DNA from: Saprospiraceae bacterium
Lineage (GTDB): Bacteria > Bacteroidota > Bacteroidia > Chitinophagales > Saprospiraceae
DNA: 64,000 bases
Assembly (NCBI GenBank): GCA_016714765.1
Contig: JADKCF010000004.1
Span: 62,001-126,000, forward strand
Reading direction: 5' to 3'
A program made the translations under genes and the position numbers. The notes beneath the pieces were generated by a model. That model made no database searches. It had not been told where the DNA came from and saw only the letters and a program-made list of their open reading frames with translations. This document shows, in pieces, positions 37,996 to 47,100 of the stretch; within the stretch, counting starts at the first letter, position 1; each line of letters begins with the position of its first letter.

Positions 37996-38163
37996 TTAAT
38001 TGGTTTTTTCTGATTTGTCTATCATATCATCATCCAGCAAGATGCGAATACTTGGTGTATAGTCATCATCATACTGACCGTCTCTGACTGCCCAAAAAAA
38101 GGCACCCAAAAAGGCTACAGCTACACAAAGACTAATAATGATAAGATACAGTAATATACTCAT
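37996..38163 (-). CDS. ccoS: cbb3 oxidase assembly protein CcoS
   Basis: This small protein of 55 residues (MSILLYLIIISLCVAVAFLG) has one membrane helix and the motif AFFWAVRDGQYDD, the CcoS signature. CcoS is needed to insert heme b into the oxidase. I start at the ATG at 38163; another in-frame ATG seven codons upstream (38184) would add MHSNCTA, which is less typical. It is the first gene of the ccoS-ccoNO-ccoQ-ccoP operon, 19 bases before ccoNO. Confidence 0.9.
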   Translation of the reverse strand: MSILLYLIIISLCVAVAFLGAFFWAVRDGQYDDDYTPSIRILLDDDMIDKSEKTN

Positions 38164-38397
38164 TGCAGTACAATTTGAGTGCAAGATAAAAATGACTTTT
38201 TAAGGCTTACATGACATAAATCATCTTTTTAAGTGATTTAAATTCTTACGTTTTCATTTGGTCCTAATTCTTTAAATTTTAATATCTTATACATTAAAAA
38301 AGTTCTTTTACATGCACTAAGATGTCAGATTTATTTGTTTTGGTGTCTATTAAAAGCAAGGCCTGGCAGACCCGGGAGCCGAATTACTCTGTAAATG

Positions 38398-38422
38398 AAT
38401 GTATTTACTTGTAAAATACATT
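38398..38422. promoter_or_regulatory. Perfect inverted repeat between ccoS and the hydrolase gene
   Basis: AATGTATTT and AAATACATT are exact inverted copies separated by a 7-base spacer. The dyad lies in the 300-base divergent region between the cbb3 operon and the plus-strand hydrolase gene, just ahead of a -7 box, so it could be an operator. The rest of this interval (38164-38397) has no gene. Confidence 0.4.
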
Positions 38423-38435
38423 GAAAGCAGATATG

Positions 38436-38443
38436 TATCTTTG
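38436..38443 (+). promoter_or_regulatory. Candidate -7 promoter box of the alpha/beta hydrolase gene
   Basis: TATCTTTG matches TAnnTTTG, 21 bases upstream of the ATG at 38465 and 13 bases after the inverted repeat. Confidence 0.5.
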
Positions 38444-38464
38444 CAGCTTAAATTGGAAACGTAA

Positions 38465-39238
38465 ATGGTCCCTTTGTTAAATTACAGAATTTTGGGGCAG
38501 GGTAAGCCTGTTATCATCCTACATGGTTTGTTCGGCATGTTGGACAATTGGATGAATATTGCCAAAAAACTTGAAAATGAAGGTTATATGGCCATACTTA
38601 TCGATCAGAGGGATCATGGCAGATCGGAGCACACAGACGCCTTTGACTACCCTACTTTAGCAGAAGATTTACTTCATTTTATGGATGAAAACTGGATACA
38701 TGAAGCCATATTGATAGGTCATAGTATGGGTGGTAAAACAGGGTTGCAATTTGTATCCGAACACGAGTCTATGATTTCTAAATTTATTGTGATAGATATT
38801 GGTATCAAACAATATGAACCCGGTCACCATGATGTGTTTGAAGCATTGTTTACCATTGATTTGGACAAGATTCAATCCAGAGATGAAGCTGAGCAAACCA
38901 TGATGAAGACCCTCGATGATAGGGGAACAGTGCAGTTTTTAATGAAAAACCTGACCAGAAAGAAAGAAGGTGGTTTTGAGTGGAAAATGAATCTTTCACT
39001 ATTACACCGACATTACAAAAATATACTTGGAAAAATAAGCTTTGACCACTTGTGTCACACCAGGACACTTTTTATCAGAGGTGATAAGTCAGACTACATC
39101 TTAGATCATGACATCCCAGATATACTTGCATCGCTGCCGGAAGCACGCTTTGTCACTATTCAGGATGCAGGTCATTGGGTTCATGCTGACAAGCCCATTG
39201 AACTTTTTGATGAAATTATACATTTTATAAGAGACTAA
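38465..39238 (+). CDS. Alpha/beta fold hydrolase (YbfF-like)
   Basis: This 257-residue protein has the oxyanion region ILHGLFGMLDNW, the nucleophile elbow GHSMGGK (S87), and the C-terminal catalytic histidine in QDAGHWVHADKP. These features place it with YbfF-like esterases that also cover acyl-CoA thioesters; the exact substrate is unknown. It has no signal peptide and is probably cytoplasmic. It is followed after 41 bases by the processing protease. Confidence 0.88.
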   Translation: MVPLLNYRILGQGKPVIILHGLFGMLDNWMNIAKKLENEGYMAILIDQRDHGRSEHTDAFDYPTLAEDLLHFMDENWIHEAILIGHSMGGKTGLQFVSEHESMISKFIVIDIGIKQYEPGHHDVFEALFTIDLDKIQSRDEAEQTMMKTLDDRGTVQFLMKNLTRKKEGGFEWKMNLSLLHRHYKNILGKISFDHLCHTRTLFIRGDKSDYILDHDIPDILASLPEARFVTIQDAGHWVHADKPIELFDEIIHFIRD

Positions 39239-39279
39239 AACATACAGTCAACGTTATACTCATATAATATTAATAAATA

Positions 39280-40914
39280 ATGACCAAAAAGATAAAAATT
39301 CTGGTTATCGCAGCGACCTTTTTTTCGACTATTGCTGCAGTGGTTGTCACTAATGATAAACTTTTCGAAATAAGTAAAAATCTGGAGATATTCATTAGTG
39401 TGTATAAAGAATTGAATACAAACTTTGTAGACGAACTCGATCCCGGCACGATGATGCGGACAGCCATAGACGCTATGACAAAAAATCTGGATCCATATAC
39501 CAATTTTGTGTCAGAGTCTCAGGTAGAAAGTTACTGGATCAATGATGATGAAAAATATCAGGGCATCGGTGCCAGGATTAGCATCATAGATAAAAAACTA
39601 ATGATACTCGAACCCTATGAAGGTGGTCCAGCATTTACATCTGGGATAAAGGCAGGAGATGAGATTGTCTCAATAGATGGTATCAACATAGAAGGGAAAA
39701 AACTTGAAGAAATAAATGCCATCCTCAGAGGATTGCCGGGAACAGATCTCCTGCTAAAAGTCAGACCGAATGGAAAAACAACAATTGAGGATAAAAAACT
39801 CATCCGGGGCGAAGTCAACATCCCTAATGTTCCATATTCAGGATTTGTATCTGATGGAGTGGGTTATATTTCGCTGACAGTCTTCACTCAAAACGCCGGC
39901 AACAATATCACAAAAGCTCTTAAGGATCTGAAGACAAAAAATCCAAATATGTCAGGTGTCATCCTCGACCTAAGACAAAATGGTGGTGGTTTGCTCCACG
40001 AAGCTGTAAACATATGCAATATATTCATTCCTAATGGAGAGATAGTAGTGACGACCAAAGGAAAAATAAAAGATCGTGACCAGACATTCAAAACACTCGC
40101 ACCGCCTATAGACCTTGAAATCCCGGTCGCCATCCTGGTAGACAAAAGATCAGCCTCTGCTTCCGAAATAGTTTCCGGCGTGATGCAAGATCTGGACAGA
40201 GCCGTTTTAATTGGCCAACGAACCTTTGGAAAGGGTTTGGTCCAGAATACTAAGGAATTGCCATACAACAGCAGACTCAAGCTGACAACATCCAAATACT
40301 ACATACCAAGCGGGAGATGTATTCAGGGTGTAGAATATGAAAATGGAGAACCTAAAGACATTCCGGATAGCCAGAGATCAAAATTCAAAACTAAAAACGG
40401 ACGCCTTGTTTTGGATGGTGGAGGAGTAACTCCGGATGTAAAGCTCATGGCAAAAAATATTTATCCCGTGACAAAGGCATTAGTTGATCAGAATATCATT
40501 TATGAGTATGTCAATAAGTATTGTCAGAATAAAGACAGCATTGCTAAAGTGGGAACCTTCAACTTTTCAGATTATGCTGATTTCACAGATTTCTTAAAGA
40601 AAAAGGGCTTTAAATACGAGACGGAGGCTGAAGCTCATCTCAAATCAGCAAAGGAAGAGCTGGAAAAAAATGCTTCTTCAGACCTTGTGGATGAAATCAA
40701 TAAGTTGCAGAATAAGATAAATTCAGCTAAGAACAATGAATTAAATCAAGCCAAAGCACAAATCATAGATGAAATAGAAAAAGAAATTGTTACCAGATAT
40801 TATTTTCAGAAAGGTAAGGTCCAGCAATCCCTGGACGATGATCCTGAGGTAAAGGAAGCTATTTCTATTTTGAAAGATAATAATAGGTACAAGGCGCTAT
40901 TAGGTATCAAATAA
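39280..40914 (+). CDS. S41-family C-terminal processing protease (CtpA-like) with PDZ domain
   Basis: The 544-residue protein has an N-terminal signal or anchor helix (IKILVIAATFFSTIAAVVV), a PDZ domain (about residues 85-170, YQGIGARISIIDKKLMILEP) and an S41 catalytic domain. The serine motif SASASEIVSGVMQDL (residues 291-305) and the general-base lysine in GQRTFGKGLVQ (K318) are present. Such proteases cleave periplasmic substrates at the C-terminus. The C-terminal ~130 residues are largely helical and charged. The tsaB gene starts 7 bases downstream. Confidence 0.93.
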   Translation: MTKKIKILVIAATFFSTIAAVVVTNDKLFEISKNLEIFISVYKELNTNFVDELDPGTMMRTAIDAMTKNLDPYTNFVSESQVESYWINDDEKYQGIGARISIIDKKLMILEPYEGGPAFTSGIKAGDEIVSIDGINIEGKKLEEINAILRGLPGTDLLLKVRPNGKTTIEDKKLIRGEVNIPNVPYSGFVSDGVGYISLTVFTQNAGNNITKALKDLKTKNPNMSGVILDLRQNGGGLLHEAVNICNIFIPNGEIVVTTKGKIKDRDQTFKTLAPPIDLEIPVAILVDKRSASASEIVSGVMQDLDRAVLIGQRTFGKGLVQNTKELPYNSRLKLTTSKYYIPSGRCIQGVEYENGEPKDIPDSQRSKFKTKNGRLVLDGGGVTPDVKLMAKNIYPVTKALVDQNIIYEYVNKYCQNKDSIAKVGTFNFSDYADFTDFLKKKGFKYETEAEAHLKSAKEELEKNASSDLVDEINKLQNKINSAKNNELNQAKAQIIDEIEKEIVTRYYFQKGKVQQSLDDDPEVKEAISILKDNNRYKALLGIK

Positions 40915-40921
40915 TCAGGTG

Positions 40922-41611
40922 ATGCCATTGATACTACAGATCGAAACATCCACAGATGTGTGTTCTATTGCGCTATCACAAAACGGGCAGGTGCTGTCTT
41001 GCGTGGAGTCAACAACGCCCAACAGTCATTCAGAAAAGATTACACAACTGATATCTGCTTGCATGGCAGAAGCTGTGGTATCCATTAGCGAATTGGATGC
41101 CGTTGCTGTGAGTGAGGGACCAGGCTCGTATACATCATTGAGGATAGGAGTCAGCACTGCCAAAGGTATGTGCTATGCACTAGGCATACCCCTGATAAGT
41201 ATAGACAGTCTTTCTGCTCTTGCAAGCGGTGTATCGGCAACACAACTAGGCCCGAATGAGATCATCCTGCCTATGATAGATGCTCGACGTATGGAAGTCT
41301 ATACCTCTGTTTATGACTATCAAAAAAACAAAATAGCTGATACTTTTGCAGAAATCCTCAGTCCATCTTCTTTTGATGATTATTTAGATAAGTATGCCCA
41401 CATCCATCTTTGCGGTAATGGTGCCGAAAAATATTATCTGCACTACCCCTCTGACCGACTGGTATTGCACCACATAACAGCTTCAGCATCGTATTTGAGT
41501 GAATTATCAATGGCTGCTTATGAGAATAGAAAATTTGAAAACCTCGCTTATTATACACCCAATTATTTCAAGGATCCGAACATTACAACTTCAACTAAGA
41601 AATTATTCTGA
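40922..41611 (+). CDS. tsaB: tRNA threonylcarbamoyladenosine biosynthesis protein TsaB
   Basis: TsaB partners TsaD in making the t6A modification of ANN-decoding tRNAs. The 229-residue protein begins MPLILQIETSTDVCSIALSQNG and has the conserved AVSEGPGSYTSLRIGVSTAKG motif. It has the ASKHA fold but lacks the metal-binding histidines of TsaD, as expected for TsaB. ATG 40922 is preferred to the overlapping GTG three bases upstream. Confidence 0.94.
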   Translation: MPLILQIETSTDVCSIALSQNGQVLSCVESTTPNSHSEKITQLISACMAEAVVSISELDAVAVSEGPGSYTSLRIGVSTAKGMCYALGIPLISIDSLSALASGVSATQLGPNEIILPMIDARRMEVYTSVYDYQKNKIADTFAEILSPSSFDDYLDKYAHIHLCGNGAEKYYLHYPSDRLVLHHITASASYLSELSMAAYENRKFENLAYYTPNYFKDPNITTSTKKLF

Positions 41612-41762
41612 CAATTTGAACTTTTAGAGCTATATTATAGTTATTTATATATTGCAATAATTGTCATATAAAAATTATTTTAAATAATTGTTAGCGAATA
41701 ACAGAATTGGTATGGTTATTGAATTATCGTATCAGAATTCCGTGAACTAACAAATCATTCGC

Positions 41763-42101
41763 ATGAGAAATAAGAAGAACGAAACAGTAACGTTAAAGAA
41801 GGGGGGTAAGGAAGTACAGTTAGATTATGCTGACCTGAGAAAGGCAGTATTGGTACTTAGAGCCGTAAACCACAAACTTCGCCAAAGAATCATCGATCTT
41901 TTAGAAGATGGTGAAACCATGACAGTCACTGATATTTATATCAAACTAAGATTGGAACAGTCCGTAGCATCCCAACACCTGGCCATTCTTAGGAGAGCTG
42001 GAGTGGTAGCCACCGACAGGCAGGGTAAATTTATTTATTACTCCCTGGACAAGGAGAGATTAGGTCAGATTTCGACTTTAGTGGAAGATTTGACTAGTTA
42101 A
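41763..42101 (+). CDS. ArsR-type winged-helix transcriptional regulator (paralog 1)
   Basis: This 112-residue protein is a single ArsR/SmtB winged helix: RAVNHKLRQRIIDLLEDGE, then the recognition helix region RLEQSVASQHLAILRRAGVV and the wing DRQGKFIYYSL. I do not see the ELCVCDL-type metal-binding cysteine motif of metal sensors, so the signal is unknown. A similar small regulator lies 210 bases downstream on the same strand. Confidence 0.88.
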   Translation: MRNKKNETVTLKKGGKEVQLDYADLRKAVLVLRAVNHKLRQRIIDLLEDGETMTVTDIYIKLRLEQSVASQHLAILRRAGVVATDRQGKFIYYSLDKERLGQISTLVEDLTS

Positions 42102-42311
42102 TTACTTACTTTCAGTAAGCCCTTATTATTTAATGATCATCAACAATTTATGTAACACTTTTTTACTTAAATCATCGTTTTTAATTGTATTTTTAGCCTG
42201 AGTGATATTATTTGCTAATAAATTATAATTTTTTTATATATTTATTTTGACATATTAAAATATCTCATCATATTTGTGCCAAGGTCTTAAAAATAAAAAT
42301 AAGGAACACAC

Positions 42312-42620
42312 ATGAAAGGTACAAAAGTTACTTTCGACAACGAGAAGTTACACTATTCGTCGGAGTTGATGAGAGCACTGGCTCACCCGTTAAGGTTAAA
42401 GATTTTAGAATTCATTGATACCAATAAATCTATCAATGTCAACAAAATCTACAGTAATCTTGATTTAGAACAAAGTATTACATCACAGCATCTGAAAATA
42501 CTCAGAATGTCAGGTGTAGTTTCAGTAGAAGTTACTGGAAAATATCATATTTATCATATAAATTATGATGTTATTAATAAAGCGAGTTTTGCAGTAAACA
42601 GATTTGTTGGTAAAGCATAA
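42312..42620 (+). CDS. ArsR-type winged-helix transcriptional regulator (paralog 2)
   Basis: This 102-residue protein shares the layout of its upstream neighbour: ALAHPLRLKILEFIDTNKS, then YSNLDLEQSITSQHLKILRMSGVV and VTGKYHIYHI. The shared LEQS-(I/V)-(A/T)-SQHL-xILR pattern indicates the two are paralogs. No metal-binding cysteines are visible. An efficient terminator follows. Confidence 0.88.
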   Translation: MKGTKVTFDNEKLHYSSELMRALAHPLRLKILEFIDTNKSINVNKIYSNLDLEQSITSQHLKILRMSGVVSVEVTGKYHIYHINYDVINKASFAVNRFVGKA

Positions 42621-42643
42621 CTATTAAAGCTTTCAAAAAAATA

Positions 42644-42683
42644 AAACGGCAGGCGTACTCTTTGATGTACGCTTGCTTTTTTT
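42644..42683 (+). terminator. Rho-independent terminator after the second ArsR-type gene
   Basis: GCGTAC pairs with GTACGC around an 8-base loop, with partly paired GGCAG/TTGCT flanks and a T7 tail, 24 bases after the stop. Confidence 0.85.
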
Positions 42684-42844
42684 GTTTGTGCTATCAGCAC
42701 CAGTATCGCTTCACCATTCTGAAAAGAAATAGTTTCAGTCAACAATAAAAAAATACTTTAAACCATTTTATCAGCATAAATGTAATTTTACATTTCATTT
42801 ACATGTTTTTACAAACAAATCAAGAACGGCTTTTGTACACAACT

Positions 42845-42852
42845 TATATTTG
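42845..42852 (+). promoter_or_regulatory. -7 promoter box at the start of the membrane regulator gene
   Basis: TATATTTG matches TAnnTTTG, and the ATG at 42858 follows only 5 bases later. That suggests a leaderless or nearly leaderless mRNA, or a true start further downstream; ATG at 42880 is in reach. Confidence 0.4.
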
Positions 42853-42857
42853 TATAA

Positions 42858-43745
42858 ATGTTTTCATTTAATCCAAAAATGCTGCAAACATCATTTCATC
42901 TCTCAACAATGTTCCTGCTGGTTTGCTGGCTGAATATGGATGTAAAAGCAGAGTTAGTCATATCACCGGAAAAAGTAAATCTCGCTTTACGCAGAACAGC
43001 TGATGCATTGCTACGGCTATCAGGAGATACTACAAGTCAAATTCCAGCCATTGAACAAACAGAATCCGTCAAATGGAGGGTTCACCTGGAGCAAGCTTTC
43101 AGTTATGATTCACTACCCTATTTATTGCAGCAATCACTCGATCTGTATGGGATCAAAGAACAATATAATGTCACTGTCCGCCGATGTGATGATGGCACCA
43201 TCGATCTGGGATACCAGCAGCTTGATATCTGGTCAAAAAACGGTGTGCCATGTCAGGGTAGAAATATGCCTATAGGTTGTCATTATATAGAAGTGAGTTT
43301 TAATGTTACAAGCGCATCCGCTCCAAGTACAAACTACATTCTACTTTCGGCCATATTGGGTTGTTCGGGTTTGCTTGGATTTTGGTATTTTCAGAGAATA
43401 AGAAAAGAATCTTTTCGACAGGATGTAATGCCTCCCAATACAGATTGGATAGAAATAGGAAATTCGAAACTGGATACAACCGGTCAGACACTCCTGTGCG
43501 AAGGCGTCAAGCAGACACTCACATTCAGAGAAGCCAAATTATTGCATCTATTTGCTACACACCCCGATCAGTTATTGCAAAGAGATTTTATCATACAGCG
43601 TGTGTGGGCAGACGAAGGTATACTCGTAGGACGAAGCGTGGATGTTTTTGTGTCCAGACTACGCAAAAAGCTGGCTGGCGACAGCTCACTCAATATTGCA
43701 GTAGTCCATGGTATAGGTTACAGAATGGAAACGAGCAGGTTATAA
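42858..43745 (+). CDS. Membrane-bound winged-helix transcriptional regulator (extracytoplasmic N-terminus)
   Basis: The 295-residue protein has an N-terminal signal/anchor (LSTMFLLVCWLNMDVKA), an extracytoplasmic domain of ~130 residues, a membrane helix (about residues 158-176, NYILLSAILGCSGLLGFWYF) and a C-terminal OmpR/PhoB-type winged helix. The winged helix has LTFREAKLLHLFATHPDQLLQR, VGRSVDVFVSRLRKKL and GIGYRM. This is a one-component membrane regulator like ToxR in principle but with the domain order reversed. The signal and targets are unknown. It precedes the large T9SS protein by 400 bases. Confidence 0.85.
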   Translation: MFSFNPKMLQTSFHLSTMFLLVCWLNMDVKAELVISPEKVNLALRRTADALLRLSGDTTSQIPAIEQTESVKWRVHLEQAFSYDSLPYLLQQSLDLYGIKEQYNVTVRRCDDGTIDLGYQQLDIWSKNGVPCQGRNMPIGCHYIEVSFNVTSASAPSTNYILLSAILGCSGLLGFWYFQRIRKESFRQDVMPPNTDWIEIGNSKLDTTGQTLLCEGVKQTLTFREAKLLHLFATHPDQLLQRDFIIQRVWADEGILVGRSVDVFVSRLRKKLAGDSSLNIAVVHGIGYRMETSRL

Positions 43746-44146
43746 ACCATTACTTCTATATCCATCACAAAAAGCCAATTCAGGCTATTTACCATTTGGC
43801 ACGCTATTTGATTTATTATATAGAAGCTTATTTGATTGGGTATAGTTTTGTAACCCATTCGTATTTTTATTCTGTAAGAAATACAATAAGAAAAACCATC
43901 ATATAAAATTACAAATACCTGATAACCTATATTTTATACAAATATTTTTTATAAAATAAATATATATATCAGATATTATTGAAAAAAATATACCAAAATT
44001 ACCCCAACATTTATTCTCTTTCATAGGTCTGTCCGATATACCTTTGCACCATTCCCACTCATAAGAGTAAATCTTATTTAAATCTGACCTAAGCCCGAAA
44101 GACGCGGGCATGTACTCATTTTTTTAATAACCAAAACTTTTTACCC
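43746..44146. other. 401-base intergenic region upstream of the giant T9SS protein
   Basis: No plausible gene. It contains a weak hairpin shortly after the regulator stop (GTATTT...AAATAC near 43860-43885), the promoter box at 44039-44046 and a GC-rich leader hairpin (GCCCG/CGGGC, 44093-44109). Confidence 0.5.
44039..44046 (+). promoter_or_regulatory. Candidate -7 promoter box of the 1446-residue secreted protein
   Basis: TACCTTTG matches TAnnTTTG, about 100 bases upstream of the ATG at 44147. The predicted leader contains a 5-bp GC hairpin at 44093-44109. Confidence 0.5.
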
Positions 44147-47100
44147 ATGGTAAAACAAGATTTACTTACCCAAAGTAAGGGGATTCCGGTATTGTTTAAA
44201 TCACTGTTGAGTCTCCTTTTATTTTTCACAATTACTTTTAATGGCTTTGGTCAGGCACAGATCGTCTGTAATGACAACGTACAAGTGTCCTTAGATGGTC
44301 AATGTCAGGCAGTAATCAGACCTGATATGATCCTCGAGGGTCCTAACGGGCAGTATGCACCACCTTTTACCATTAAAATCAGCGGCAGTGGAATCCAGAA
44401 CAACAATTCCAATGCGCCTGTTATCACAGCTGTAGGAAACTACACTGTCACCGTCACCAACTCACAAGGTAACTCTTGCTGGGGTACGATCAAAGTGGAA
44501 GACAAGCTGGCTCCTGTAGTCAACTGTGCTTGTCCTCAAGGCAATCAAAATGAAAACTGTGTATTTAAATGCACAGACGAATCTGCATTTCTTGCTGGTA
44601 CGCTAAACTTTCCCAAGCCTGTTGTTACTGAAAACTGTAACAACAATGCATACACTACACAATTTGCTGACGAAGTTATTCCTACAGCAGTTTGCGGCGC
44701 CAAAATTATCCGTAGAACATGGATTTTCACAGACCTTTACGGAAACAAATCGTTGCCGTGTGTATCTGAATATACATTTGTTCCTGTAGCTTTAAGTGCT
44801 GTGACTCCTCCTACTGCGAGTGTTACTCTTACATGCGGTGCCGATGTATCCATGACAGGTATTTTTAATTTTGTCAAGGCAAAAACTTTCACTGCTTTAC
44901 AGACATTGTACAGATCACAGGTAGGACCAGCTCCTGCACCTTTCCAGACAAATGCACAGGCAGATGCAGCTGCTACTACTGAGTCTACACGTTTAGCCAC
45001 AGAAGCTGCATGGCCTACAGTAAATGGTGTGCCGGTCACAGGACAGGTATGCAATATCATGGCTGCAAAGTCAGACACAGAGCTTCCGGGATGTAATGCT
45101 ACTTGTACAAACAGTAAAAAAGTCATCAGACTTTGGACTATTCTAGATTGGTGTAATGGCCTCACCCGTACCGTAACACAAGTAATCGATGCATCTGACA
45201 GAGAAAAACCAACAATTGATGCCAAAGATGTAACAGTAAGCGTAGACCCTTGGTCTTGTGCTGCCAACTTCTTGATACCTGCTCCAGAAATTTTACATGA
45301 CAACTGTGATGCCAATCCGACTTATGTTGTGACTGGTCCTATTGGTGTAAACATAAAACTGGATATCCCTAGCGGAAGATTCCTGGTAGTAGGAGCGCCA
45401 AAAGGTGTTCATACTTTTACATATACGGCAAAAGACTGCTGTGGTAATGAAGGATCAGATGAGGTTACAGTAACAGTTTTAGATAAAACAGCCCCAGTAG
45501 CAGTAGCTAAGCAACATATTGTCATTTCATTGACCACCGGTGGTGAGAATGACGGAATAGCCAAATTATTTGCCAATTCTGTAGACAATGGTTCTTATGA
45601 CAGCTGTACACCTGTACACTTAGAACTCAGAAGAGAAGACGATCCGGTCCGAGACGAAGACGGATGCGGATATACAGGAAACAAAACTTACAATGACGAT
45701 GGACATCCTAATGACGGTTCTTCCAATCCTGCAAGTCCAAATTATGACCCAGACAATGGAGAATACGTTAAATTCTGTTGTGCAGATATCACTAACAGAG
45801 AAAGCACCATTCCTTTTGGAATCGTAAAAGTATGGATGAGAGTATGGGATGATGGTAATATGTCAGGAAAATATGGAGACGTAGTAAATGGTATGTCAGA
45901 TAATTACAATGAGACTTGGGTCGAAGTAAGAGTAGAAGATAAGTTGACTCCTCAGATTGTTTGCCCTGCTCCTGTGACTATCAATTGTGATGAGGATTCA
46001 CACAATCTTACCCTGACAGGAAAAGCTCGTGCATTTTCCAATTGTCTTGATCTCGATGTAGAATATACAGACAGAGAATACCTTAACAACTGTAAAGTAG
46101 GATATATAGACCGTACATGGAGAATCAAAAACAATACATCTATCATCTGCGTACAAAGAATCACATTGAGAAATCCTTTTGGACCATTTGATGATTCAAA
46201 AATTAAATGGCCTGACAATGTAACAACCAACTGTGCTGACAATGCCGCTTTGATAAAACCAACGTGGACTGCAGGACCGTGTGATGTGATAGGCCTGAGC
46301 TTAAAGAGTGATACATTCTATTTTGAAGGCAATTCATGTATGAAAATCCTGAATAAGTGGACTATTATCAACTGGTGTACATATGACCCTAATGATTCTG
46401 AATCTGATGGTTATTATTCACATACACAAGTAGTGAAAGTGATAGACGAAATTAAGCCAACTTTAGGATCATGTGCTGACAGAATGTTCGAAATCGACGA
46501 TCATGGTGATGCGGACAATGATGGAAACAGATGTGAAACCAAAAACCTTATGCTCAGACAGACAGCTACCGATCAGGGACAATGTGCTTCTGACTGGTTG
46601 AAGTGGATAGTATTTGTAGACCTTTGGGGTGATGGTACAGCAGATTATGAGTACTCTTCATTCCTTCCATCTACTGACGGAACATTCAATGACTCTAACG
46701 GAAATGGTATCAAAGACAGATACGTTTCACCAACAGGACAAGGTGGAGAAGTCAAAGTGACTATCCCTGAAGATATCCAAGGAAATATGTCTAATCACAA
46801 AGTTACCTGGAAAGTCATCGATGGTTGTGGAAATGTAACAAGCTGTACACAGAACTTCATGGTAGTAGATAAGAAGAAACCAACACCATACTGCTTAAAT
46901 ATCAGTTCTGCATTGATGCAGAATGGTAAGGTAGAACTTTGGGCGGTAGACTTCAATCTGGGATCATTTGACAACTGTACTTCAAAATCAAGTCTGTTAT
47001 ATACTTTCAATGAAGCTAGTCCTGTAACTACTAAAATAGGTCAGACCCATTTCTTCAAGGGAGCTGGTCAAAATGCAACTGAAGCAGAGTATAATGCAGG

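Noticed and set aside
38210..38260. FNR-like site upstream of ccoS
   Set aside because: Partial similarity only (ATCA and TGAT fragments with wrong spacing); not a TTGAT-N4-ATCAA match.
44737..45315. 192-residue minus-strand open frame inside the giant secreted protein gene
   Set aside because: Antisense shadow frame with no domain, promoter or partner gene.
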